Of a DNA stretch of 64,000 bases, positions 43,072 to 52,165 are shown piece by piece. The stretch spans positions 1 to 64,000 of the forward strand of contig NZ_FNBD01000015.1 in the NCBI RefSeq assembly GCF_900102165.1. Reading direction: 5' to 3'. The notes under the pieces are model-generated. The model was not told the DNA's origin. It searched no databases and saw only the letters and a list, made by a program, of their open reading frames with translations. Source of the DNA: Cellulophaga baltica (GTDB lineage: Bacteria; Bacteroidota; Bacteroidia; Flavobacteriales; Flavobacteriaceae). Position 1 is the stretch's first letter. Each line of letters starts with the position of its first letter. The translations under genes and the position numbers were made by a program.

Positions 43072-44916
43072 CTATGCATTGAAATACTCCCGTGGCGTTT
43101 TTCCTGTAATTTTTTTAAACGACCTATTAAAGGATGATTTTGAATTAAAGCCTACATCTAAAGCTATACCTAAGAATGTATGATTTTTGTATCCTTCTTT
43201 ATTTACTTTTTCAATAAACGTATTTACCCTATATTGATTTACAAAATCTCTAAAATTTTTATCGAATCCATCATTAATCGTTCTTGAAAGTAAGTGCACA
43301 TTGGTCTGTAATTTCTGTGCGAGATCGGGAAGGCTAAGTGCAGGGTCTAAAAATGCTTTATCTACTTCCATAATATCGATAAGCTTCTCTTTTAGCTGAA
43401 GAAATTCATTATCATTACTAGTTGTTTTGGCAGCCTCTACCTTGACTTCATGAATTTTGAAAATAGCCGGCTGTTTAATTGCATAATACCCTAATAAAAA
43501 AACAGTTAATGAAAATAAAATCCAAATACTATCTACTAGAAATAAGGTTAAAGTACTTAAACTATTGGTCATAATATAGCTATAACCACCTACTATAAAA
43601 ATTATAGTCCATAACACTAAACAGCCTCCTTTTAGCAGCATAATAGTATGCAAGTAATTTACATCTTGATCATAAGAATAAGTGTCTTCTATATTTTTTA
43701 AATAGTTCTTTATGACATTTTTTATTTTGAACCAGAACCAAATATTAAATAGTAATGCAATACCACCTATGGTAATGTAGATTTCTGATGGATAAAAACG
43801 AGAAACAGCTCTATCTATAAACAGGTGCAATGGCTCAATAAAAAATAGTAGATATACTATTACTTGAATAACAAATGGCACAAAGTACCACCACTGACTA
43901 AGCTCCCTAGGTTTTGAAGGTATTTTTAATAATTTTTTGATATAAATAAAAAATATCGGTGCATACAAGAAATACACCAAATCTTGAAATAATGAGAGCC
44001 GAGGATAGCTATTGTATATATCTCTATCATACAGGGACACTCGCGTAAGAAGTATAATCGCTATTAAAAATATCAAGCCACTTAAAACGCGATTAGCTTT
44101 CCGGTTATTATTTTCGTAAGAATTGATAATGAAAATTAGAAATATTCCTTGAATACCTGCAAGGATAAGTATGAGAGTATACGGATTAAACAATCCAGAA
44201 GATTGATCCTCCCAATACATAATCTTCTCTTCTAAAGGTTTATCAAAAGTTTCATTAGTAATTAATTGAAAACGATCATTTCTTGGTCTTCCATACGTCT
44301 TTCCTTCCACCGTATACCAATTACCACGTGTAAATTTATAGGTTAATCTTGGCCAATACACTGGAACATCAATTTCGTAAGAGCCATCTTCGACTTTGAT
44401 TAATTTATAGCGTTTATCTCCTGGAACCCATCCATTAAAATTACCCGCAATGTAGATAGGAGCATCTGGGGGTGTAGATTTTGGTATTTCAGTTACTTTT
44501 ACAGTAATCTTTTTTGCGCTAATAGCACGCCCTTCTTTATCTGCCCAACCCGTGATCTTTAAATGCAATGTATCTATAGGTTGAGAAAATGATATCTTTC
44601 TAGTTAGCACTGGCAACCCATCACTTTCTACCTCAGCAGTTTCCCAACTTCCACGAGTTACCAAAAACATGATAGTAGCATCCTCGAAAACTAGCGGTTT
44701 CGTATAATATTTTCCGTCTGAATTTTTCTCAAATTTATACCTGACATTTCCTGGCTCCCATTCATTAAAGCTCCCCGTGAGATAAAGTGTTGCATTAGTT
44801 GGAGTACTTGAGGCTACATGGTCTAGTACAAAGGTAGTTTGAGCATTCAAAAACAAGGAACAATTAAAGAATGATACTACTAAAAATATTTTGAAAAAAC
44901 TTATCCTTCTAAACAT
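43072..44916 (-). CDS. Membrane-spanning AraC-family regulator with two starch-binding-type domains
   Basis: The 614-residue protein combines an N-terminal signal/anchor (about residues 1-25), two tandem CBM20/48-like domains (about 30-120 and 135-230), seven or eight membrane segments (about 243-480) and a C-terminal AraC helix-turn-helix (about 515-614, with SFNRSFKKITGKTPREYFN). Both domains contain the starch-binding-type core TLYLTGSFNEWEPG or IYIAGNFNGWVPG and RGSW/RGNW. Predicted topology puts the sugar-binding domains in the periplasm and the DNA-binding domain in the cytoplasm, so one protein may sense alpha-glucan and switch on the locus. This is a functional analogue of Bacteroides SusR, but built differently. 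It lies between the amylase operon and the SusA-like gene. Confidence 0.87.
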   Translation of the reverse strand: MFRRISFFKIFLVVSFFNCSLFLNAQTTFVLDHVASSTPTNATLYLTGSFNEWEPGNVRYKFEKNSDGKYYTKPLVFEDATIMFLVTRGSWETAEVESDGLPVLTRKISFSQPIDTLHLKITGWADKEGRAISAKKITVKVTEIPKSTPPDAPIYIAGNFNGWVPGDKRYKLIKVEDGSYEIDVPVYWPRLTYKFTRGNWYTVEGKTYGRPRNDRFQLITNETFDKPLEEKIMYWEDQSSGLFNPYTLILILAGIQGIFLIFIINSYENNNRKANRVLSGLIFLIAIILLTRVSLYDRDIYNSYPRLSLFQDLVYFLYAPIFFIYIKKLLKIPSKPRELSQWWYFVPFVIQVIVYLLFFIEPLHLFIDRAVSRFYPSEIYITIGGIALLFNIWFWFKIKNVIKNYLKNIEDTYSYDQDVNYLHTIMLLKGGCLVLWTIIFIVGGYSYIMTNSLSTLTLFLVDSIWILFSLTVFLLGYYAIKQPAIFKIHEVKVEAAKTTSNDNEFLQLKEKLIDIMEVDKAFLDPALSLPDLAQKLQTNVHLLSRTINDGFDKNFRDFVNQYRVNTFIEKVNKEGYKNHTFLGIALDVGFNSKSSFNRSFKKITGKTPREYFNA

Positions 44917-45053
44917 GTATAAATTCTAATTCAATGACAACTTATGCGCAATCAACTTTGCATGCTACCTAATTTACAGAATGTATCATATGATTTAGTA
45001 GGTTTAAAAATTAGAAGCTCTTCACCATAGTACATTCATTTGCGAATATAAGA

Positions 45054-45090
45054 AAACCCCAACCAAAATAATGTTATTTGATTAGGGTTT
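45054..45090 (-). terminator. Hairpin after the starch operon lipoprotein gene
   Basis: On the minus strand, AAACCCTAATCAAATAA pairs imperfectly with a TTATTTTGGTTGGGGTTT stretch and a T run follows. It ends the susC-to-lipoprotein transcript, before the sensor gene. Confidence 0.6.
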
Positions 45091-45148
45091 AGAACTAACT
45101 CAACTATTAGTATTCTTTTAAAATTTTATTTAAGAAATTTCAAATTTC

Positions 45149-45844
45149 TTAGTCTACTTTAAACTCAAAAATTGGAGATTTAGACGTATTACCCTGACTA
45201 TCAAAAGCGATAACTTGCCAATAATAAATACTATCTGTTAGTGCTGTGGTATTCAAAGTCATAGAATTTGTCTCACCAATTAGGGTATTTGGAACATTGC
45301 TTTCATCCAACAATATGCGAAAAGAAACAATATCATCATCAATATCCTCTGCCATCCAACTTAATTGTATTGGTCCTGGAGTAATCGTTGAACCCATTTT
45401 TGGAAAAATAGCATTTGCAGGAAATGGAGGATAACTTTCTGCAGCCAATCCGGCATTGTAAAATCTCCAAGTGTCACTTTCTGAATTTTCATTGCTGCCG
45501 TTTGCTTTAGATATTACTGTCCACTCGTAGGGGGTACCTCTGAATATCGTGATTGGCAATTCATTCTGAGTTTCATTATAATTAACTATTTCTCCACTAC
45601 TTAGATTCTTCAAATTAACGGTATAGCTATCCGTGTCTTCAGAATCGCTCCATTTGAAAACAACTCGACTCTCCGTTTCTGACAAGATTTCTCCTTCATT
45701 GCATTCTGCATTATTTTCAGGAAAAATAAGTGTTGCAGATGCTGGCACAGGAATTGAAGGCGCTTCCGAAGAGCTTCCTCCTCCACAGGAAGAACAAAAA
45801 CTCGTCACAAACATGAGTAGTATATATTGAAAAGTATATTTCAT
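45149..45844 (-). CDS. Lipoprotein with two fibronectin-like domains (starch locus)
   Basis: The 231-residue protein has a lipobox CSSC (Cys near residue 20) and two immunoglobulin/FN3-like domains, about residues 35-130 (ending TPYEWTVISKANGS and SDTWRFYNAG) and 140-231 (with QLSWMAEDIDDDIVSFRILLD and SIYYWQVIAFDSQGN). The repeated YxWxVxA pattern is FN3-like. The role is unknown, but the genome position and TAATG overlap with the amylase stop suggest a surface glycan-binding or scaffolding protein of the starch system. It is not a recognised SusE/F member. Confidence 0.72.
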   Translation of the reverse strand: MKYTFQYILLMFVTSFCSSCGGGSSSEAPSIPVPASATLIFPENNAECNEGEILSETESRVVFKWSDSEDTDSYTVNLKNLSSGEIVNYNETQNELPITIFRGTPYEWTVISKANGSNENSESDTWRFYNAGLAAESYPPFPANAIFPKMGSTITPGPIQLSWMAEDIDDDIVSFRILLDESNVPNTLIGETNSMTLNTTALTDSIYYWQVIAFDSQGNTSKSPIFEFKVD

Positions 45845-48800
45845 TATTTGATAATTTTATAGTTTAAAACTTCATTATTTAAATTAACCTGCATAAAAAA
45901 TATTCCTTTTGATAGCCTAGACACATTTAATTCAACAGCACTATTGATCACCGGATAGCTAGTATTTAATACTTGAATTCCATTAGATGAATACACGGTT
46001 ATTGTTACCTCTTTAGCGTTTTTATTATTTAAATGGACATGCAAAACATCGTCGACTACAGGATTTGGATATATAGTTAAAGAAGTATGCAGCAGTATTG
46101 TTTCTTCATATACTCCTTGACAATCTTTATCTGTTCTCACGTGTATCACATTTTCAGAAGCCTCTAAATTAATTGTTACTTCGTTGCTATTGGTTGTGAA
46201 CGTCTTCTTATTTACTGTAATATAGAAGGTATCTGCGCCTTTTAAACTCAAAGTAGCAGTAGTACCTTTAGCATTCATTTTAGACGAAACGGTCAAAGCA
46301 TCTGGCTCGCCAATTACAACATCATAACATTGAGAATAATTTTCACCTTCAATACTTAAGCAAATTGTATAATTCCCTGCCGATAAATCCGTAAATAAGG
46401 TTGATGTACGAAATGCTTGACTACTTGTTGCGCCTCCTGATAGGGTCGCCGTATATTCATAATCTTCTAGCGCAGTTATAGCTATACTTCCATTGTTACT
46501 ACTGCTACAGGTTTCATCACTTAATTTTATTTGAAAATTATTTGATGGCACTGTAAAAACCAGACAACCATTTACATTTACGGTTGATCCAAGTGGTGTA
46601 TCAGGACAATTATCATCTGCATCTTGCACCCCATCATGATCTTGATCTGGTAAATTGTTATTGGGAAAAAGTGCCGTTGGCTTATCGCCAAATATTCTAT
46701 ATTCACCGGGAGCCAATGTAATTGTTGCCTGAGTATCTGTTACTACATATTTTAAATTTTCTTTCAAAAATTCATACCATATACCAGTTTCCTGAAATTC
46801 AGGAATAATAGATTGTGTCGTAACTCCGAAGTTACCTATAATGGTTACATATTTAATTTCTTCAGCCGTTGCACCTACTATTGACAGATGAAGTTTTTTT
46901 AATCCCGACGGATTATCAAAATCCAATTCAAAATCTGTCGTTTCAAAAATTGGTTCATTAATTTTTAAGTCGATTAGTTTAGTCCATGTTTCATATACTG
47001 CTTTTCTATTCTCATCAGCAAAATAGTCCCAACGAATGGGCTTATTTCCTACCCTACCGTTATCATCTATTGAAACATCGTAACCAAGCTCCCCAAATTG
47101 CCAAATCATTTTAGGTCCTGGAACTGTAAAAAAGAAAGCGCCTGCAGTTTGCATTCTGTTTAAGGCTGTTGGAATATCTTTCACATTGTAGGTACCATCA
47201 GAATTACCAAATTCTAAATTTTTGAACATCAAACGTTCCTCATCATGACTTTCCATAAAAGATACAGCTGATGGCTGCTTAAATCCTTTTTCGTTATAGG
47301 AAACTCCTGAGAAATTAGAGGTACTATTAAAGCCTAATGTAGCCTCGTTGTACGCTTCGGTCTGTTTATTCCAAAGTAGTATTCCTTTACCCTCATCCAT
47401 ACGGTAATCTGCCCATTGCTCTTCTTCTTCTATGGCTCCAAAATGCTCAAAAATGATATAAAAATCATCATCAGAAGCCCACTGGGTATCGGCATATTCT
47501 TGTAAAACCGTTACTCTATCTTGCTGAGTCATATTGGTGCAATTCTCGTCTGATGGTGTACAGTTTTGTGTAAAACCTTTAGTAAGGTCCCAGCGCATTC
47601 CATCAATTTTAAATTCCTCAATCCAATACGTAACAGTTCTATTTACATAATCTTTAGTAGCTTGACTTTGATGGTTAAAATCGTTAAAAACACTATAAGA
47701 ATGTGTTGCTACTTGATTAAAAAATGGGTTATCCGCAGCTGCTTGTCCGCCACTACCACCATTATCTGTATTCCACATTCTATAGTACGGGTGTTGCCCT
47801 GAAGCATGGTTATACACCACATCTATAATAACTGCTATTCCTCTAGCATGGCATTCATCTATTAACGCTTTTAAGGCGTCTTTGGTGCCATAATATTTGT
47901 CTAAAGCCATATGAAAAGCTGGATTATACCCCCAACTTTCATTGCCATCATATTCATTAATAGGCATCAACTCAATAGCATTTACACCTAAATCTTGTAG
48001 ATAATCTAATCTATTCTTAACGGCATCAAAATTGTGCAATTCATCAAAATCTCTAACTAATAATTCATAAATTACTAGATCGTCTTTCTTAGGCTTTACA
48101 AAGTTGGTATTCTGCCAATTATACTCTGGATCTCCAGTGCGTAAAACTGTGATTGCATCTGATTGTCCTACTGGATAATCTGGAATGTTTGGATACGTAA
48201 CCTCATCAATAAACGCATCGTTTCCGTAGCCATCTAAAACTAAAGTAGAATAAGGATCTGCAATATTCAAATTAAACTCAACAAGGTATTGGTAAAGGTG
48301 ATTGGCTTGAGGTGTTAAATTATTTAATTCAATCCAAAACCGATCTTTGTAGCTGTCTTTTTTTAATAAGTATTCATTTGAAATTTGCCAATCATTAAAA
48401 TCTCCAATAAGGTGTACGAACTCTTTTCCGGGTGCATATAACACCAAGGTAGCCTTTGTAGGGTCGTTTGGGTTTAAATTAATCCCATCTACTAAATTGG
48501 CAGGCATTGGCAGCTCTTCTATCGTCGGGGATACTAAGGTGCTGAATGATGCCGATTTAGTCTCCGTATCACTCGTAACCTCTAAAATAAAGTTAGTATT
48601 TATAGAAACCATATAGCTATAGCTGTAATCTGTAATTTCGGCCTTTGTATCTACAGTGACTCCGTTTGCCTTTAAAACAAAGGTTGCCTTTAAAGAAGAT
48701 GTAGCTTCAACCGATACATTGTCTCCAGAATTTACAATTGTTGTAGTTTCTGCTGGTGTAGAAAGCGTAAATTGGAATGTACCTACGTCAAAAATAAAGT

Positions 48801-49188
48801 CTTGCGTTTTTTTATCGCCATCCCCATTTTTTGCTTTTACAAGTATCCCTATTTTACCAATATTTGTTCTATTAAAAAAAGTAGTCGGTGTTAACACAAA
48901 GCTATAGGTACCATTGCCATTGTCTATAAGTTTTTGACTTTCATCAGAATTTACCCAACTGCCATTGGTAGGAGAATCTATAGTGCTGCCTCCATCAGTA
49001 TCTAAAGACCATGCCCATATATACGCATCTGTTTCACCCCAAGTAGTTAGATTTAAATTGGAGACTGTTATTCTAATTTCTTCATCTTCCACAAAGGCTG
49101 TTGGAGAAATAGTATAAGTTACATTCTGTACTTGTGAAAAAATCAGTACAGAAAAAAATAAAAAAAAGAGTAGTAAAAGTTTTTTCAT
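45844..49188 (-). CDS. Secreted GH13 alpha-amylase with T9SS C-terminal sorting domain
   Basis: The 1114-residue protein has a signal peptide (about 1-19), two beta-rich N-terminal domains, a CBM48-like domain (VHLIGDFNDWQ near residue 256) and a GH13 barrel with DVVYNHA (about 455), GMRWDLTKGF with the nucleophile Asp (about 532), FEHFG with the acid Glu (about 579) and MESHDEER (about 648). A calcium repeat (DQDHDGVQDADDNC, about 848) and a final T9SS type A sorting domain (about 1040-1114, with TIYPNPVVDDVLHV) follow. It is predicted to be exported through the type IX system and attached to or released from the cell surface, where it would cut starch. It ends in a TAATG overlap with the lipoprotein gene. 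Confidence 0.93.
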   Translation of the reverse strand: MKKLLLLFFLFFSVLIFSQVQNVTYTISPTAFVEDEEIRITVSNLNLTTWGETDAYIWAWSLDTDGGSTIDSPTNGSWVNSDESQKLIDNGNGTYSFVLTPTTFFNRTNIGKIGILVKAKNGDGDKKTQDFIFDVGTFQFTLSTPAETTTIVNSGDNVSVEATSSLKATFVLKANGVTVDTKAEITDYSYSYMVSINTNFILEVTSDTETKSASFSTLVSPTIEELPMPANLVDGINLNPNDPTKATLVLYAPGKEFVHLIGDFNDWQISNEYLLKKDSYKDRFWIELNNLTPQANHLYQYLVEFNLNIADPYSTLVLDGYGNDAFIDEVTYPNIPDYPVGQSDAITVLRTGDPEYNWQNTNFVKPKKDDLVIYELLVRDFDELHNFDAVKNRLDYLQDLGVNAIELMPINEYDGNESWGYNPAFHMALDKYYGTKDALKALIDECHARGIAVIIDVVYNHASGQHPYYRMWNTDNGGSGGQAAADNPFFNQVATHSYSVFNDFNHQSQATKDYVNRTVTYWIEEFKIDGMRWDLTKGFTQNCTPSDENCTNMTQQDRVTVLQEYADTQWASDDDFYIIFEHFGAIEEEEQWADYRMDEGKGILLWNKQTEAYNEATLGFNSTSNFSGVSYNEKGFKQPSAVSFMESHDEERLMFKNLEFGNSDGTYNVKDIPTALNRMQTAGAFFFTVPGPKMIWQFGELGYDVSIDDNGRVGNKPIRWDYFADENRKAVYETWTKLIDLKINEPIFETTDFELDFDNPSGLKKLHLSIVGATAEEIKYVTIIGNFGVTTQSIIPEFQETGIWYEFLKENLKYVVTDTQATITLAPGEYRIFGDKPTALFPNNNLPDQDHDGVQDADDNCPDTPLGSTVNVNGCLVFTVPSNNFQIKLSDETCSSSNNGSIAITALEDYEYTATLSGGATSSQAFRTSTLFTDLSAGNYTICLSIEGENYSQCYDVVIGEPDALTVSSKMNAKGTTATLSLKGADTFYITVNKKTFTTNSNEVTINLEASENVIHVRTDKDCQGVYEETILLHTSLTIYPNPVVDDVLHVHLNNKNAKEVTITVYSSNGIQVLNTSYPVINSAVELNVSRLSKGIFFMQVNLNNEVLNYKIIK

Positions 49189-49201
49189 AGTGGGGTATTA
49201 A

Positions 49202-49230
49202 AAAAGGGTTACACCATGTGCAACCCTTTT
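49202..49230 (-). terminator. Intra-operon hairpin between SusE/F-like and amylase genes
   Basis: AAAAGGGTT and AACCCTTTT (49202-49210 / 49222-49230) form a stem extended by CAC/GTG, followed on the minus strand by TTTTTTAAT. It is in the 51-bp gap between co-oriented genes, so it should cause partial termination and lower amylase expression compared with susC-D-E/F. Confidence 0.7.
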
Positions 49231-49239
49231 AATTTTGTC

Positions 49240-50604
49240 TTATTCAATTACAATTGTAGGAGAAGCTTCATCTGAAAAATCTATAACAATTTTATACGTC
49301 CCTGCGGTTACATTTATATTGTTTTCATTTTCGGTATCTAATATTCCATCTAGCTCCAAATCACCGTAACTAAGATCCCATGTATCATTTGCTCTTACTT
49401 TAATTTGTCCGTCTACAAGCTCAATACTATCAATTGTCCATATACCAGGATTAGCAAAATCTGGCATAAACTTAGTATCTGGACCATCCCAACCATTTGG
49501 TGTAGCAGAACCAACTAAACCCCAAATTGTGGTTTCTTCTAAAGTATACGCTAGTGTATTAAAATTTACCGTTAATGAGTAAAAACCAGCTGTAACGGCA
49601 ATATTATTATCTGCATCTGTGTCTAAAATTCCATCTAAATTACCATCACCATAACTGGTATCCCATGTATCATTCATCCTTAATTTTACCTCACCATCTA
49701 TTAATTCTACGACTGCTTTAAAAGTGTCTGTTGTATAATCATACTCAAGCTTGGTATTAGGGCCGTCCCATCCGTTTGGTGCGGCACTACCAACTACACC
49801 CCAAAAATATTCTTCCATGGTGTAGGACTTATCACTTAAGTTAATAGTAACTTTAAACGTACCAGCTTCTACTATTACAATGTTATTGTTTTCATCAGCA
49901 TCTAAAATTCCGTCTAAAGTAGCATCTCCTAGATCTCCACCCCAAGTATTGTTTTCTCTAAACTTAATTTCTCCAGCAATTAAATTAGCATATGAAATGA
50001 TAATATTAGGATCTTCTGTAGTATAAAAAGGGATATCTGGAGTAGCTCCCCAATCATTAGCTGCAGACCCCACAATACCCCACGAAGATAACTCAACACC
50101 ACTAGCAACCTCTACGTCTTCAGGCAATAGTACATTTAGCGCTGTTACCGTTGAAAAACTTTCTGGAGCATTCTCTCCGCCATCACCAATATAAGCTCTA
50201 ACTCTAAAATACAAGCTGCCTGCATTTGGCACATCTGTAGTATTTGGGTCATTATCTAAACCTGCGGTAGTGGCCAATTCTAGCATTTCCGCTACTGTAA
50301 TCCCCAAATTGTTTTCTGCTGTAGTTCCTAGAACAACTACCTCTGCGAAATCTTCTGTTATAGCGCCTTCTAAGTCGTAACTATTTGGGGTGGCTATCCC
50401 AAAGTCTGGAGAGTTCCAAACAAAGCGTTCTGCTATATTGTTCTTGGCATCTTCCGTTAATACATATTCAATTAAAAAAGTACTTGTGAAGGCTACATTT
50501 TCTGAAGGAACTTGTGCCGTATACACTAAATTATCGTCGTCTTCGCAAGAAGTGAATGCAAAGCTTGCTAAGATGAATAATCCTATAATTTTAATATTTT
50601 TCAT
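49240..50604 (-). CDS. SusE/SusF-like surface starch-binding lipoprotein with three repeats
   Basis: The 454-residue protein has a lipobox FTSC (Cys near residue 20), an N-terminal SusE-like domain (about 25-170) and three tandem repeats of about 90 residues (about 172-270, 271-362 and 363-454). Each begins WGxVGSA, contains NxTWxxxxGDxxLDG and ends in a hydrophobic strand. Spaced Trp residues suit starch binding, as in SusE/F. It should be on the cell surface, holding starch chains next to SusCD. It is separated from the susD gene by 19 bp. Confidence 0.9.
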   Translation of the reverse strand: MKNIKIIGLFILASFAFTSCEDDDNLVYTAQVPSENVAFTSTFLIEYVLTEDAKNNIAERFVWNSPDFGIATPNSYDLEGAITEDFAEVVVLGTTAENNLGITVAEMLELATTAGLDNDPNTTDVPNAGSLYFRVRAYIGDGGENAPESFSTVTALNVLLPEDVEVASGVELSSWGIVGSAANDWGATPDIPFYTTEDPNIIISYANLIAGEIKFRENNTWGGDLGDATLDGILDADENNNIVIVEAGTFKVTINLSDKSYTMEEYFWGVVGSAAPNGWDGPNTKLEYDYTTDTFKAVVELIDGEVKLRMNDTWDTSYGDGNLDGILDTDADNNIAVTAGFYSLTVNFNTLAYTLEETTIWGLVGSATPNGWDGPDTKFMPDFANPGIWTIDSIELVDGQIKVRANDTWDLSYGDLELDGILDTENENNINVTAGTYKIVIDFSDEASPTIVIE

Positions 50605-50623
50605 AGTTATGGTTTTTGGTTAT

Positions 50624-52162
50624 TTAATATCCAGGGTTTTGTTTTAAATTGAGATTAGCTTCAAGAGCCTGTAAGGGTATTGGAAACAATTTATAGTGCT
50701 CTGGAATTGAAGTGCCATTTAACACTCCACCCTTCCACGGCCATACGTAAGCGCTTCCTGTAAATTTCCCAAAACGAATTAAATCCGTTCTTCTATGACC
50801 TTCAAGATTTAATTCTCTAGCACGCTCATCCAGCATAAAATCTAGGGTTAAATCTGATGCTGCTATTGGTGCTGCATTAGCTCTTGTTCTTACCTGATTT
50901 ACAAATCCTAAAGCTTCGCCTAAATTTTGAGAGGTTCTAACAGCACACTCCGCGTACATTAAATAAGCGTCTGCTAACCTAAATAATGGAAAATCTGTAC
51001 TAGAAAATGTGGTTGGTGCTGTAGCGGCTGTTAAAGCGTTCGTATTTCTAAATTTAATTGGCGGATACCCATCTGTCCAAGTTTTATAATCGGTCATTTC
51101 ATAAGAATGCCCTTCTTTAAAAAACAAACTAGCTCGCTCATCTGTAGTGGTATCTAAATCACCATACAAACCATACCAACCTTTAGATGCTCTATGACCA
51201 CCCCAACCATCTGTTAATCCATAATCTTCTAAAGTCATAGTTTCTGAGCTACTACAACCATTGACTATATAGGTTGTATTACCATAACTCTGACTTGTAA
51301 TTGCATCTGCAATTAAAGGAAATATTATTTCGGTTGACGTATTATTATCCCCAGAAAATACGCTAACAAAACTGTCTGCCAAGGTGTAACCTCCATTGGT
51401 AATCACACTACTAATTGCTGTAAGAGCATCTCCATATCTAGGAGTTCCTGTATATACTTCTGCATTGATATAAAGCTTAGCCAATAACATTTGCCCAACA
51501 GCTTTATTTGCTCTACCATAATCATTTGTATCTGGTAATGTTTCAACTATTTCTACCAACTCTGATTCTACATAAGCAAATAACTCCGCTCTCGTTGCCT
51601 CTGGTAACGGTGCTGAAGAACCAAAGTTTTCTTCTGTTGCCAGCACACCTTTTCCAAAGGTATCTATAAGATAATAATACGCTAGGGCTCTTAGAAAACG
51701 AACCTCTGAAATTACCTGTTCTTTATCTTCCGCATCTTCGTTATTTAAAACCGACAATAAATTATTACACTGTGGTATGGTATAATATATTCTATTGTAC
51801 AAATACCTAAAAAACTTATTGTTTTCATCCCAATTAGTTGTTGTCGTGAGCTGATCTAAACCATCATCTCCCCATCTGTTCTTTATTCCATCTGCTGTAA
51901 AATCTTGAAGGTTTACAATACCTCTCAAAAATGGAGATTCGCCTGCATCATCACTAATATCTGAACTTTCTGGACCGTCTGGACCAGACAAAGCAAAAGA
52001 ACCATACAACCTAGACACAATACCTTGTACTGCATTAGGGTCTCTATTTATTAGTTCTTCCAATGTCAGTTCTACTATTGGCTCTGTATCTAATTCATTT
52101 GTACACCCCATATTATTTAATAGGGTTAATCCTAGAAAAGCTATTATTATATTTTTTTTCAT
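50624..52162 (-). CDS. susD: SusD-like outer-membrane glycan-binding lipoprotein
   Basis: The 512-residue protein has a lipobox NMGC (Cys near residue 20) and the SusD/RagB tetratricopeptide-like helical framework: EVRFLRALAYYYLIDTFG (about 148-165) and the C-terminal ERARELNLEGHRRTDLIRFG. It forms a lid on SusC and binds starch oligosaccharides. It begins 3 bp after the susC stop, showing tight coupling. Substrate is assigned from the two GH13 enzymes and SusE/F-like protein in the locus. Confidence 0.94.
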   Translation of the reverse strand: MKKNIIIAFLGLTLLNNMGCTNELDTEPIVELTLEELINRDPNAVQGIVSRLYGSFALSGPDGPESSDISDDAGESPFLRGIVNLQDFTADGIKNRWGDDGLDQLTTTTNWDENNKFFRYLYNRIYYTIPQCNNLLSVLNNEDAEDKEQVISEVRFLRALAYYYLIDTFGKGVLATEENFGSSAPLPEATRAELFAYVESELVEIVETLPDTNDYGRANKAVGQMLLAKLYINAEVYTGTPRYGDALTAISSVITNGGYTLADSFVSVFSGDNNTSTEIIFPLIADAITSQSYGNTTYIVNGCSSSETMTLEDYGLTDGWGGHRASKGWYGLYGDLDTTTDERASLFFKEGHSYEMTDYKTWTDGYPPIKFRNTNALTAATAPTTFSSTDFPLFRLADAYLMYAECAVRTSQNLGEALGFVNQVRTRANAAPIAASDLTLDFMLDERARELNLEGHRRTDLIRFGKFTGSAYVWPWKGGVLNGTSIPEHYKLFPIPLQALEANLNLKQNPGY

Positions 52163-52165
52163 GTC

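Noticed and set aside
49240-49810. Possible CRISPR or tandem DNA repeat
   Set aside because: The similarity is at the protein level (starch-binding repeats of a coding gene); there are no short identical repeats with unique spacers, and no cas genes in the window.
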